Shown here in pieces: positions 47,628 through 56,097 of a DNA stretch of 64,000 bases. The notes below the pieces were generated by a model. The model made no database searches. It had not been told where the DNA came from and was given only the letters and a program-made list of their open reading frames with translations. The translations under genes were made by a program, and so were the position numbers. The stretch lies in NCBI GenBank assembly GCA_034440575.1, contig JAOTOL010001621.1, positions 186,001-250,000 of the forward strand. Direction: 5' to 3'. Every line of letters begins with the position of its first letter. Position 1 is the first letter of the stretch. Source of the DNA: Imbricaverruca yamaguchii (taxonomy: Eukaryota > Arthropoda > Thecostraca > Neoverrucidae).

Positions 47628-47752
47628 GTCGTTCTTTATTTCTTTTCAAGAGATGACGCACCTCACCTAACTCTTCACCTCATCTCCACACAAATCTTGA
47701 CTTCCCAGCCGCTCCTTCACCTCACCAACAAATCCAAGTATCCCGCACAAAC
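47587..47752. repeat. Internal inverted copy of the right-terminal region (166 nt)
   Basis: This stretch is the reverse complement of 49841-50006 without an obvious mismatch. It begins inside the TGCCGGATAAA box of the hairpin stem and runs past the palindrome edge into the 3' untranslated sequence (CAAGTATCCCGCACAAACA). It separates the NS1 amino-terminal-like frame from the helicase frame and lies where nickase coding sequence would be expected. Confidence 0.9.
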
Positions 47753-47818
47753 ACGGATGGAAGACGTTCTGGTCGTCGACCGAAACGAGCACTTGAAGAG
47801 TCTGAGAACGAAGTTGAA

Positions 47819-48748
47819 ATGTTGACGCGTTTGGTTAAGCGTCACAAGTCGCGCAGTGTGATGCAGTTCATGCGTGACATTACTCGAGAAGAATTTAATA
47901 TGCTTTATGGTATATCGCATTCTTTCAAAGAGAGGGTGAGGACGGTCATTGCGTTTGAAAACGAAGCGTATATGGCTCAAGTGCGTGGCCAAAAGTTTTG
48001 GGAGTCGTTTCAGGCGAAGTATGGCATGGAGGATGTTGATGAGTGGTCTGAAGGATGTTTGTGGCTGTCAACGTTGTTGCTTGAAAACGGGATTGACGTG
48101 CCTTACTTTTTGGCTTGGGTTGAAATTATAGCTGATCAGTTGGTGAACAAAGTGAATACTCTTCTTCTCTTTGGAAAGACAACAACGGGCAAGACGTTGG
48201 TTCTGCAGTCTCTTGTTGAGTTGAGGGAGCCTACGAGGCTTTCCAATATGAATAATAACAGTGCGTTCTATCTAGCACAGTTGATCGACTCTCATTTGGG
48301 TTTGATGGAGGAACTGACTGTGTCAGATCTGAACAAGGATGATTTTAAAAAGCTCTTGGGAGGAGAAGAGATGCATGTCGCAGTGAAATATGAAAATGCG
48401 CCTGCTGTGTTGGGACGAGTTCCGATCTTCGCTTCGACCAACAATCGTTTGGCGGGATTCTGTTCCGATGCCGATCGTGAAGCGATTGGTTCTCGTACCA
48501 AGACTTTCATCTTCGATGTGGAGATCGACTCGAGAGGTGATCGAAGTGACAAAACCTGTCGCATGGCGGAGCCACCGTGCCGGATTACGAGTCTTCATTG
48601 GTGGCAGCTCTACCATCGCCACAAGGAGCCTATAAATGCTTGTCTCCGTCGTATCACAGGTCAGTATTGCTGCGGCTGTCGTGGCGGGAGGGTGTTGCTA
48701 AAAGAAGTAAGAAGTGTATGGAGAGTTGGCGTATACGTAAAAAGGTAA
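47819..48748 (+). pseudogene. Parvoviral NS1 SF3 helicase domain, nickase part missing
   Basis: From the ATG at 47819 there are 309 codons; the frame is open from 47657. All SF3 motifs are present: Walker A GKTTTGKT (119-126), Walker B LGLMEE (160-165), B' with GGEE and K190, motif C VPIFASTNN (201-209), and the downstream SRTKTF arginine (226). SF3 NS1 helicases unwind viral DNA during rolling-hairpin replication in the nucleus. The HUH nickase that normally precedes the helicase is absent; instead a basic GRRPKRALEE stretch and 166 nt of inverted terminal sequence come first. The last 30-50 residues lie over the VP promoter and may be replaced after splicing. Alone it could unwind but not nick. 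Confidence 0.85.
48631..48665 (+). promoter_or_regulatory. VP promoter: TATA box and TCAGT initiator
   Basis: TATAAAT (48631-48637) is followed 30 nt later by TCAGT (48661-48665), the arthropod initiator word at the right distance. It lies within the end of the helicase frame, about 165 nt before the VP ATG, as expected for an internal capsid promoter. Confidence 0.6.
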
Positions 48749-48820
48749 TGGATTTGTCTTGTAGAGTGTATTGGAGTTTGTGTTTGGTTTTCTGTGTGTA
48801 ATATGTTTGAATGTTTTCAG
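48707..48820 (+). other. Possible intron in the VP leader
   Basis: AGAA/GTAAGA at 48707 and GAATGTTTTCAG/G ending at 48820 would remove 114 nt and all upstream ATGs, making the VP ATG at 48827 the first in the message. A second donor-like CACAG/GTCAGT at 48660 overlaps the initiator. Splicing is inferred only from these matches. Confidence 0.3.
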
Positions 48821-48826
48821 GGGACG

Positions 48827-49837
48827 ATGAGCTCCGAACCTTCGTCTTCCGGTGAACCTGCTGCCAAGAGGGTAAAGCGAAGCAATCCGGAGAATACGGA
48901 CAATGATGTAGAGACTGGTGCCATTGGCGCCTACGATGTCTTGGCCATCAATCGGGGGTTCAAGTCCTTCACGAAGGTGGTCTTGAATACTGTTCATGAG
49001 GTCCAGTTTAAATCGGATCTTGGTGACAACAAGTATTATGTGTGGCCGTTGCTGGAAACTCGTCGGTATACGATTCCTGCGTTTAAGAATGGTTCGACAG
49101 ATTCTGCTATGTCGCATGAGCAGGCTGATTGGGGTGATCATTGTAAAAAGTATGGTGTTAAGTTTTTGTCGGCTACGATGAGTATCGGTGAATTGCGAGG
49201 TGTGAATACTGTTGAGTCTGGGAGTTCGACTGCGACGAGTATTACTTCGGAGAATTTGCAGCCGGAATTAGAATATGGCTTGGATACGAATGGTTGTTTT
49301 AGACGGTCTCATTATCCTGCTCGTGATTCGTTTAATTATGTTGGGAAGGATGGCGTTCTTCCTGTTGCGGATTTGTCGGAAGTGTTTAAGGATGCTGAAG
49401 ACTCTAATTTGGTCTATACTGCTGCGACTATGGCGCAATGTTTTTCGAATCGTGGTGTGATTCAAGGTCCTGATCACAAGAGTTGGTCGGTGCATCCTGA
49501 TACTTCGAAGTGGTACAAGTGGGATATGGCAGATCATAAAGTTTTTCCTTATCATCCTGAAGGCTTTCAGCCTACTCAGCCGGTAGATCGTGTGAAGCAT
49601 TATAATGTGTCGCGTCAATATGATTTGTCTGCTGTGTATTTTAGGCCGAAGAGTATTCCGAAAACGTCTACTGTGTTGACGTGTTTGTTGACGACGAAAC
49701 TTGAGTTTCTGGTTGGCCTTGGTCGTAGTGGTTTGGTTCAGCAGGATTCTTCTCGTACTTTGTATGAGTTGAAGACTTTGCATGAGTATGGTGGGGAGAA
49801 CTATGTGAACCACATGTATGCACTGCCAAAACAATAA
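48827..49837 (+). CDS. Parvovirus-like capsid protein (VP)
   Basis: The frame is 336 codons from ATG 48827 (start MSSEPSSSGEP) and undisturbed. A basic AAKRVKRS near residues 10-18 is a likely nuclear import signal. There is no phospholipase A2 motif, and the length is close to the short VP of brevi- and penstylhamaparvoviruses. VP in these viruses assembles the icosahedral shell. The call rests on position after an NS1 helicase, on size and on the nearby terminus; no diagnostic capsid motif can be named. An AATAAA overlaps the stop codon (49831-49836) and another lies at 49946, so polyadenylation would fall inside the right palindrome. Intactness implies recent entry or selection. Confidence 0.75.
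   Translation: MSSEPSSSGEPAAKRVKRSNPENTDNDVETGAIGAYDVLAINRGFKSFTKVVLNTVHEVQFKSDLGDNKYYVWPLLETRRYTIPAFKNGSTDSAMSHEQADWGDHCKKYGVKFLSATMSIGELRGVNTVESGSSTATSITSENLQPELEYGLDTNGCFRRSHYPARDSFNYVGKDGVLPVADLSEVFKDAEDSNLVYTAATMAQCFSNRGVIQGPDHKSWSVHPDTSKWYKWDMADHKVFPYHPEGFQPTQPVDRVKHYNVSRQYDLSAVYFRPKSIPKTSTVLTCLLTTKLEFLVGLGRSGLVQQDSSRTLYELKTLHEYGGENYVNHMYALPKQ
49831..49836 (+). terminator. Polyadenylation signal overlapping VP stop
   Basis: AATAAA is formed by the last sense codon and the TAA of VP. A second AATAAA follows in the right palindrome arm near 49946. Confidence 0.55.
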
Positions 49838-49860
49838 ATGTTTGTGCGGGATACTTGGAT

Positions 49861-50276
49861 TTGTTGGTGAGGTGAAGGAGCGGCTGGGAAGTCAAGATTT
49901 GTGTGGAGATGAGGTGAAGAGTTAGGTGAGGTGCGTCATCTCTTGAAAAGAAATAAAGAACGACTCACTTGTTCAGGTGGAAATCAATTAGCCTTTTATC
50001 CGGCATCAGGTAAATTATAGAGACTTAAACCTCAACTCCTCTTCGCCCCACCATTTACGTACGTAAATCGGTATGTACATACCGGGTGGGGCGAAGAGGA
50101 GTTGAGGTTTAAGTCTCTATAATTTACCTGATGCCGGATAAAAGGCTAATTGATTTCCACCTGAACAAGTGAGTCGTTCTTTATTTCTTTTCAAGAGATG
50201 ACGCACCTCACCTAACTCTTCACCTCATCTCCACACAAATCTTGACTTCCCAGCCGCTCCTTCACCTCACCAACAA
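49861..50276. repeat. Right terminal palindrome with two-lobed (T-shaped) tip
   Basis: The arms are complementary over about 190 nt, from TTGTTGGTGAGGTGAAGG to its complement ending at 50276. The tip holds two perfect palindromes, ATTTACGTACGTAAAT (50053-50068) and CGGTATGTACATACCG (50069-50084), between CGCCCCACC and GGTGGGGCG stems, giving a T-shaped fold. Its sequence differs from the left terminus except for a shared 15-mer TTTATCCGGCATCAG. Confidence 0.92.
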
Positions 50277-53040
50277 GAGAGGATGTACTGCCGGGACGCG
50301 CGGCTCTAAAATCGTCTTTTGCTCGTATATGTGCGTGACTTGGCCACATAGAAGCCTCCGTCCCGCCTCACACATTCGCTTTACGAATGCAGCGTTTGGA
50401 CGGGAGTTTGTTGACACTCAGGATCATAGAAGAACGCCTCTAACTGACCTTAGTAGAGACATTCTCCTTAGACACCGAAGTATGTTCTCATACCCTGGAC
50501 CTGCATGTACTGACTGTTGCATGATCTGCTAAGGGACGGAAACGAACATTCGGCGGCGGAAAACAAACGTATGCCCATCAAGAAGAGAAGACGGGGCTTG
50601 AGTGCATCATCTAGCAATGCTTTAAATTGGTTCATTTTTAATACTCTCTTGCGCGACAAATTGTATTCCACGCACGTGACATCCGTTGGCTCTGCACATT
50701 GAGTCTGGAAGCGAGCTAGTAGTATAGATGTTTTTTTTTTTCAGCCAGAGAGTTAAGGAAGCCCCAACACGATTCGCGTTTGTCTGGTTTTGTTTTCAAG
50801 CAGAAAATGGGTCATGCTAAAAGGAGAAAGCTTGTTCCAGGAGTATAGCTTACAGAGATTCAGGATAAATTGTTACATATTTGTAGGTATATGTGACGTC
50901 CTTTACACGATAAAATGTCCCATGAATATCACAATGCTTCCACGATGGGGCAAACAGTGCTTACCGTCCAAACCCTTGAAAACCGATATCAAGTTTTTGA
51001 CCTGTCAACACATATCTTTACCCTTGGATGATGAGTGCCTGAAGAGAAATCGGGGGTCCAAAACCCAAAGTTGATACCGTCAAGGAATGGCCAGTGTGCT
51101 GACCATTACGACGTCAAATTTACTAAGTGCGATTAGGAATTAGATAAGTGAATAAATTCCGGGTTCGTCCATTACTTAATGTAAAAGCTAGCCGGCAAGA
51201 CGTGACAGGACGGACCCGATCACCGACTGTGACGGATGACGTGAGACGATTTACGTATTTTAGCGAGGAGACGGTTTGCAAGCCGCCCTTCCACAGGAGA
51301 TAAATTTCATGGGTACCAAACGTGAGTTACGAGTAGCCTCCGTCCCTCCTCTTTGAAGGAGACGAAAGGATGGCTAACAGAAGACGGCAAATGACGAAAC
51401 TCTGTTGGCTGAACCCCTGGGAGAGCGTGCCGGAAAGACCGGACATTTCACAGGGCAGCTGGATAACTTGGATGATTCTGGGCTACAAAATCCCTCCGGC
51501 CTGGTGATCACAGAGCGTGGAAGGGCATCCCGAGGGCGGTCAGACCCGACGAGGTCGATGGATAAGCTCGCGGGCAGCGGGGCACAATTGCAGTTCGGGA
51601 TAAAACGCTGTGAGCATAGCTTTCGGTAGTATAGCTAAAAACCGCCAGGTTGGTTTTCCTACTCCATCTCAGTTGATCCAGCAGGTCTGCGCCTCTTGAT
51701 TGCAACACAGGCGGAAAACATGAAGGTTGACGTTCCGTAAGCCCCCAAGGATAGGACAGGCAGTGGATTTTGTATGTTATAATTTTTGGTTAAAAAGACA
51801 ACTTGGAGAACACGCCCACACATTGGTGCCCCAGGACCACCTGTGGGGGTGGTTGCCGATCGCACGTTTCAGCGTGCAAGCCCCGGGAGGGCATCGACTG
51901 ACCTAAGGCTAGGTAGGCCGGCCATTAATACCCAAGCCCAGACATGAGACCCAAGCAGAAACCAACGGAATGTCGTAGCCCAGTGTTATCGAACATTCGA
52001 TGCAGGAACGGAAATAGTAGTCTACCATACACAACCAACAGTGTCGCGTCAGCCGGTCACAGTTGTGGACCTAAGCACGGGTAATTAACATTTAACTTTG
52101 AGCTTGGAAGCCCGAATCAACGACCTGAGAAAGTAAGACTCGCTGAATGCGCATGTAATACTAGAAAGGAAAAATATTGCGTCAACACGTCTTAGTAGAG
52201 AGTCTGGAGAGTTCAGCATGAAAGATGGAAATGAATGGATTACGTAGGAGCGCCTATGAAGTAGCTCTGAGTAGCTAAGGACCAGTGGGAGCTGTTAAAA
52301 CTCGGCGTAAGCATCTAGCTGTCAGAAAGCCATCGTTGTCGTCAAAAGTTCACTCAGGATAATTACCTGGACCCTCAATTTGCAAGTTCGGTGACATGTG
52401 GGGGCATTGCTGGTGGGGAAATGAAAGCAAAGTATGAGGGATTACAGTGCATAAGAGAGTCCCGACGTTGGACGAAGGCCGGTGACGGACGCGATTCCAA
52501 CTCCTATGTCAGCCCATGTCCCCTAAGATCCCCTCGTAAGGGACATGGGTTTCCCTAGCCTTGTAAGGGACATGGGTTTCCTTCCCTTCCTCTCCAACCA
52601 TGCGGTTTCCCTAGCCTTCCCTAGCGCCACAACCAAGTTCACTCACGAATGGAAGTGGTGACAATGAAAAACTTGGCCTCGCTATACACATTTTGTGTCG
52701 GGATGGACGAGATACGGGGCGCCGACAGCGTGGCGACACGACATGGTATGACGTATGATGACAGCTTATACGACAGAGCGGTTCCACACACCGCTCGCTG
52801 TAAACCTGGCCGACCAGGGCCGGCCGCGGAGGCGAACCCCCTCCCGAACAGAGATCGGCACGGCTCGGAGGAACCTTCCCAACGGCCGGCCGGGAGGTCG
52901 GTGAGGATATCAAGCACACGGCCATGCGTAAATAACTGGCTTAGTGGTGGCGTGCCGTAGTACGCGTTCGTCGTCACCACCACCAGCATGGAGTAAGACA
53001 GACCCAATAAGCACACCCTGCTGCGGCCAACGCCAACAGA
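50277..53040. other. Unassigned host sequence right of the viral insertion
   Basis: No gene is recognised. A minus frame of 171 codons at 52639-53154 includes a stretch of mixed composition but overlaps other open frames and lacks domains. 52510-52620 repeats AAGGGACATGGGTTTCCCTA two to three times. Confidence 0.4.
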
Positions 53041-53140
53041 CGACGACTCCAAGACGACTCCGGACCACTCCAAGATGACTCCAAGACAACCCCGGACCAC
53101 TCGAAGACAACTCCAAGACGACTCCGGACCACATCCAGAA
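53040..53140. repeat. Short ACTCCAAGACGACTCCGGACC repeat
   Basis: Three to four imperfect copies of a unit around CCAAGACGACTCCGGACCAC. Confidence 0.75.
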
Positions 53141-54088
53141 AACACTACCGCCACGCTGGACTCGAAGACAAACTACGACTCAGAGACCAGATCAGACACG
53201 ATCACAGCGACAAGGGCCAGCACAGCTTCACAAGAAGACCCCCCTCCCATACATGGATACCCAAACACCCCCCTATGAAGCCCCGGTTACGACAACCAGA
53301 CACCCTGCCCCTGCCAGACTGACCCGACGAGAGACCCCGCCGTTGACCTCGTCGCCCTACAGGTGCACTCAAGAGTCCTGGAAATGCACCTCCATAGGCT
53401 CAATGGTTAAGCCTTGGTCTCATTACAGAGGACGGAAAATCAATGATTGGGGAGCAATTTAATTATTGAGGGCCAGTTCACCTCCCCCTCCTACCCCATA
53501 GTGCATATAAAAATAATACCCCTGAGTAGATTCCTTTCAATCATTACCAGTATTGTCACCATAGGTATGCACGAAACACCTTTTTAACACATTTCATCTG
53601 CACGAAACAAGAAATTTGGTTAGGCTTTGCTAGTTTACGATAGGATCTTCGCCTTAAGTTGGAAAAAATCGCTTTTTTATTTTTCACTAAGTTTATATTT
53701 TTCCTCTTCAAAGCCAGATTAGAGTAGGATATGTTAGATTAGGCTTGCTGGGCTGTTAGGCTTGTTAGATTAGGTTATGTTAGATTTTGAGGTTATGTTA
53801 GGTTGATTTTTTAAAGAGTTTACAACTTGTCATTTTTGGTACTTGTTCTTGCATGAACGGCTATGCCAGGTTAGGATTGGTTTGGTTTGGTTACATGTTT
53901 GTATTTGCATTTTTATGCTATTTAACCGATCTCCAAGCCCATTTTTGGTGTTATTTTCCTTGCCAACTGAAAAGTATGTATTCATAAAGAGAATAACTGG
54001 TGACATCATGTTAACCCCATTAATGGACACTGCATTCGAAAAAGAAATTGCATGAACTACATTTCCTTAAAGTGAACATTTACCACAA
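53141..54088. other. Unassigned, with a TTAGATTAGG-like stretch
   Basis: 53715-53810 is made of loosely repeated GTTAGATTAGG/GGTTATGTTAGGTT words of a kind common in arthropod genomes. 53930-54000 resembles 29110-29180 inside the 2.0-kb hAT-type element. No gene. Confidence 0.45.
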
Positions 54089-54929
54089 TTAACCCGCGCC
54101 GTCTTTCCGGTCAAGTTCTCACACCTCGTCTCGGGGGGGGGGGCGGTTGAAGACCACCTTCGAAAATCCAAAATAAGCATCGCACGAAAACGAAAGAGGT
54201 ATCACCGGAAAGCGCTCGACAAGTACGGACCGGGTCCCCCTCCAAAACAATTTCCCCCCAAAAGTGACGTTACCAGGGAGGCTAGATTTTCACGACTTTT
54301 CACGACTTGCATTATGTTTTTGACTCTGGGGAGTTCATTTTGGGGATATATGAAAATAAAATTTATTTGGGATGAGAAAAGGACAGCGAAATCGACCAGG
54401 GCTATACTATTTTTTGGCCTACCCAATTTTTTGTTGTTGAAATTTCAAAATTTTAAGTTTTGACGTTTTCTTCAATTTTCATTTTCCAGTGCGTGGAGCA
54501 GACCGAGAAACGTTGTTGGAAGTCAACTTGCCCTAATAAAAATGCTTACTTTATGCCAGAATCCTGTATTTGAACTGAAATTTGGCAAATACGCAAAATT
54601 TATATGTAGTCAAAAACGAAGAAAATGAAAAATTCCATTCGTACGTTTTATTGCATCCGTAAAGATAAGTAAACGCTGAAAGTTTCATTAAAATATCTGT
54701 ATCCGTTAAAGCGTGACGACTGGTTGACGCTTTTTTGGAGGTGACCTCACTTGACCTTGATTAACTCGTTGACCCTAGATGACCTGACCTAAAAAATTTG
54801 AAACAGCATGTCAAATTGATGTGGGAAAAGGTATGCAAAATTTGGGTGCGCTGCCGTGCGCCGTTCGTCCGCTATCCGGGAAGAACCTGAGGGGGGCGGT
54901 TGAAGACCCCTCGAGACGGGACGGGTTAA
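54089..54929. mobile_element. piggyBac-type MITE, copy B
   Basis: TTAA occurs at both ends (54089-54092, 54926-54929). The terminal sequence is CCCGCGCCGTC on the left and, inverted, CCCGTCCCGTCTC on the right. It is 841 bp long and colinear with copy A at 9129-9967. It has no coding capacity. Confidence 0.85.
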
Positions 54930-55645
54930 CATTGTTTCAATTTGTCTGAATTGAAGGGACTGAATTGTGTTGGCGGCACCCAACACAATTCAGTCGGGTG
55001 CCGCCGCACTCCCCCTGGATTTTGCTTCCTCGGACTCCCATGCACATAGTCCGATGTCCATGTAAATAAATCCATGCATGTATCTATGTACTAACCGGAC
55101 ATCACCAACCATCATCCACTCATAAAAAATTTTCAAAAATTTTATTACAAAAATAAGAAAAAAAAAGAAGAATACCAATAAAAAATTAATTTTTAAAAAT
55201 TAAAAAAAAAAAGAAACCCTCATCCGCTTAATCAGCGTCAGTCATTGTCACTGGTTCCAAGTCTTGGTTTAGCGGGAATTATGCCACGCAATTGCAAAGT
55301 AAAAAAATGCACAAAAAAGCAGAGCGATCTCACATGGGTTCTTCCACAGGATCACACATCTCGCGCAATTGCACAACAAATGTCTCATCTCCGTCATATT
55401 TCTCGATCGCAACCGCGAAATTGAACATTACTATGCTATAATTTTTGTGACTGAACTTTCCAACCTTGGATCCTACGGCTCTGGATGTTCAGAAGAATCA
55501 CAACACTTCTCTATTCCCATGGCATTTCATGCGCACTCGTGTCTGTGGCATCTCTCCAGACATCTGACGCTGGTCAGTCAATCCACTACCCAATCAAAAT
55601 CTGTTTTTGAGTACAAAATGTGCTGGTTGGCATCAACCTGTTGTC
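54930..55645. other. Unassigned, A-rich in the middle
   Basis: 55120-55220 is A-rich low-complexity sequence. CAACACAATTCAGT and ACTGAATTGTGTTG near 54957-54994 form a tight 15-bp hairpin. No gene. Confidence 0.45.
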
Positions 55646-55651
55646 TAAGAG

Positions 55652-55736
55652 TCTAAAAGTGGCAGAGTGGTTGGGGCGTCAGATTGCAGGTACAAAGGTC
55701 CTGGGTTCGACGCTCGCATCGCAAAAAAAAAAAAAG
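55652..55736 (+). mobile_element. tRNA-like SINE or retropseudogene with poly-A tail
   Basis: AGTGGCAGAGTGGTTGGGG (A-box) and GGGTTCGACGCTC (B-box) stand about 45 bp apart, and the sequence ends in A13. It does not fold into a full tRNA with a standard variable arm and acceptor, so it is a retroposed relative rather than a working tRNA gene. Confidence 0.65.
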
Positions 55737-56002
55737 TTTTTTTCCTAATCAGCATTCAAATAGCATAAGTTATTGAGAGGGAATCAACATGGGGAAACCA
55801 ACATGAGAGATATCAACATGTGGTGGGGGAAGATCAGCATTGTTCGGGCCATGGCCCCACAAAAGGATACAATTGATACCCCTGGGGTGGGGAGCCATGG
55901 GGGATCAGCCGACTCTTTTTACCGGTGCAGCATTGTGCTTTTGCCAGGCAGAATTTCCGGCTCTTAACCGAGGCCGGGCCAACCAACATTGTAAAATCAG
56001 CA
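55737..56002. other. Unassigned spacer
   Basis: AACATGGGGAAACCAACATG-type words repeat briefly near 55787-55820. Nothing else seen. Confidence 0.35.
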
Positions 56003-56087
56003 CCCTTGCTACCCGTTGTAGTTAGTTATTAGGGGTTTAGGGCGCATAAACTGCAGTGGTTATAGAGCGCCCTTGCTACCCGTTGTA
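56003..56087 (-). mobile_element. Ultra-short retroposed insertion (AACT-tailed family, copy 3)
   Basis: A 49-nt insertion (56021-56069) lies between perfect 18-bp direct repeats CCCTTGCTACCCGTTGTA (56003-56020 and 56070-56087). It is the same family as 2390-2444 and 30863-30931 and has the same orientation as the former. It is the cleanest of the copies. Confidence 0.9.
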
Positions 56088-56097
56088 AGCACGGTGA

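Larger units (their letters stand above)
46699..50276 (+). mobile_element. Integrated parvovirus-like genome (Hamaparvovirinae-like), rearranged, with both terminal palindromes
   Basis: A 3.58-kb unit is bounded by two different long palindromes (46699-47031 and 49861-50276). All frames run on the plus strand: a short overlapping pair, an SF3 helicase and a VP-like protein. A single coding sense, a small VP of 336 residues without a phospholipase A2 motif, and about 4 kb size fit the brevi- and penstylhamaparvoviruses of mosquitoes and shrimps; this is established family knowledge applied by resemblance. The NS1 nickase region is missing and an inverted 166-nt copy of the right-terminal region (47587-47752) lies at the break. 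No target duplication is visible. The arms are almost perfect, so insertion is recent, or the locus is maintained, or viral DNA was joined in assembly. Confidence 0.85.

Noticed and set aside
48660..48820. Spliced NS1 C-terminus through donor CACAG/GTCAGT
   Set aside because: The donor-like word coincides with a well-placed TCAGT initiator, which explains it equally well. Kept only as a note under the intron.
46699..50276. Target-site duplication of the viral insertion
   Set aside because: Bases outside the two palindromes do not match beyond what chance allows.
52639..53154. 171-codon minus frame as a gene
   Set aside because: Overlaps other open frames, includes the short CCAAGACGACTCC repeat and has no recognisable domain.
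55652..55736. Functional tRNA gene
   Set aside because: The boxes are present, but the full cloverleaf is not convincing and a poly-A tail follows, so it was called a SINE or retropseudogene.
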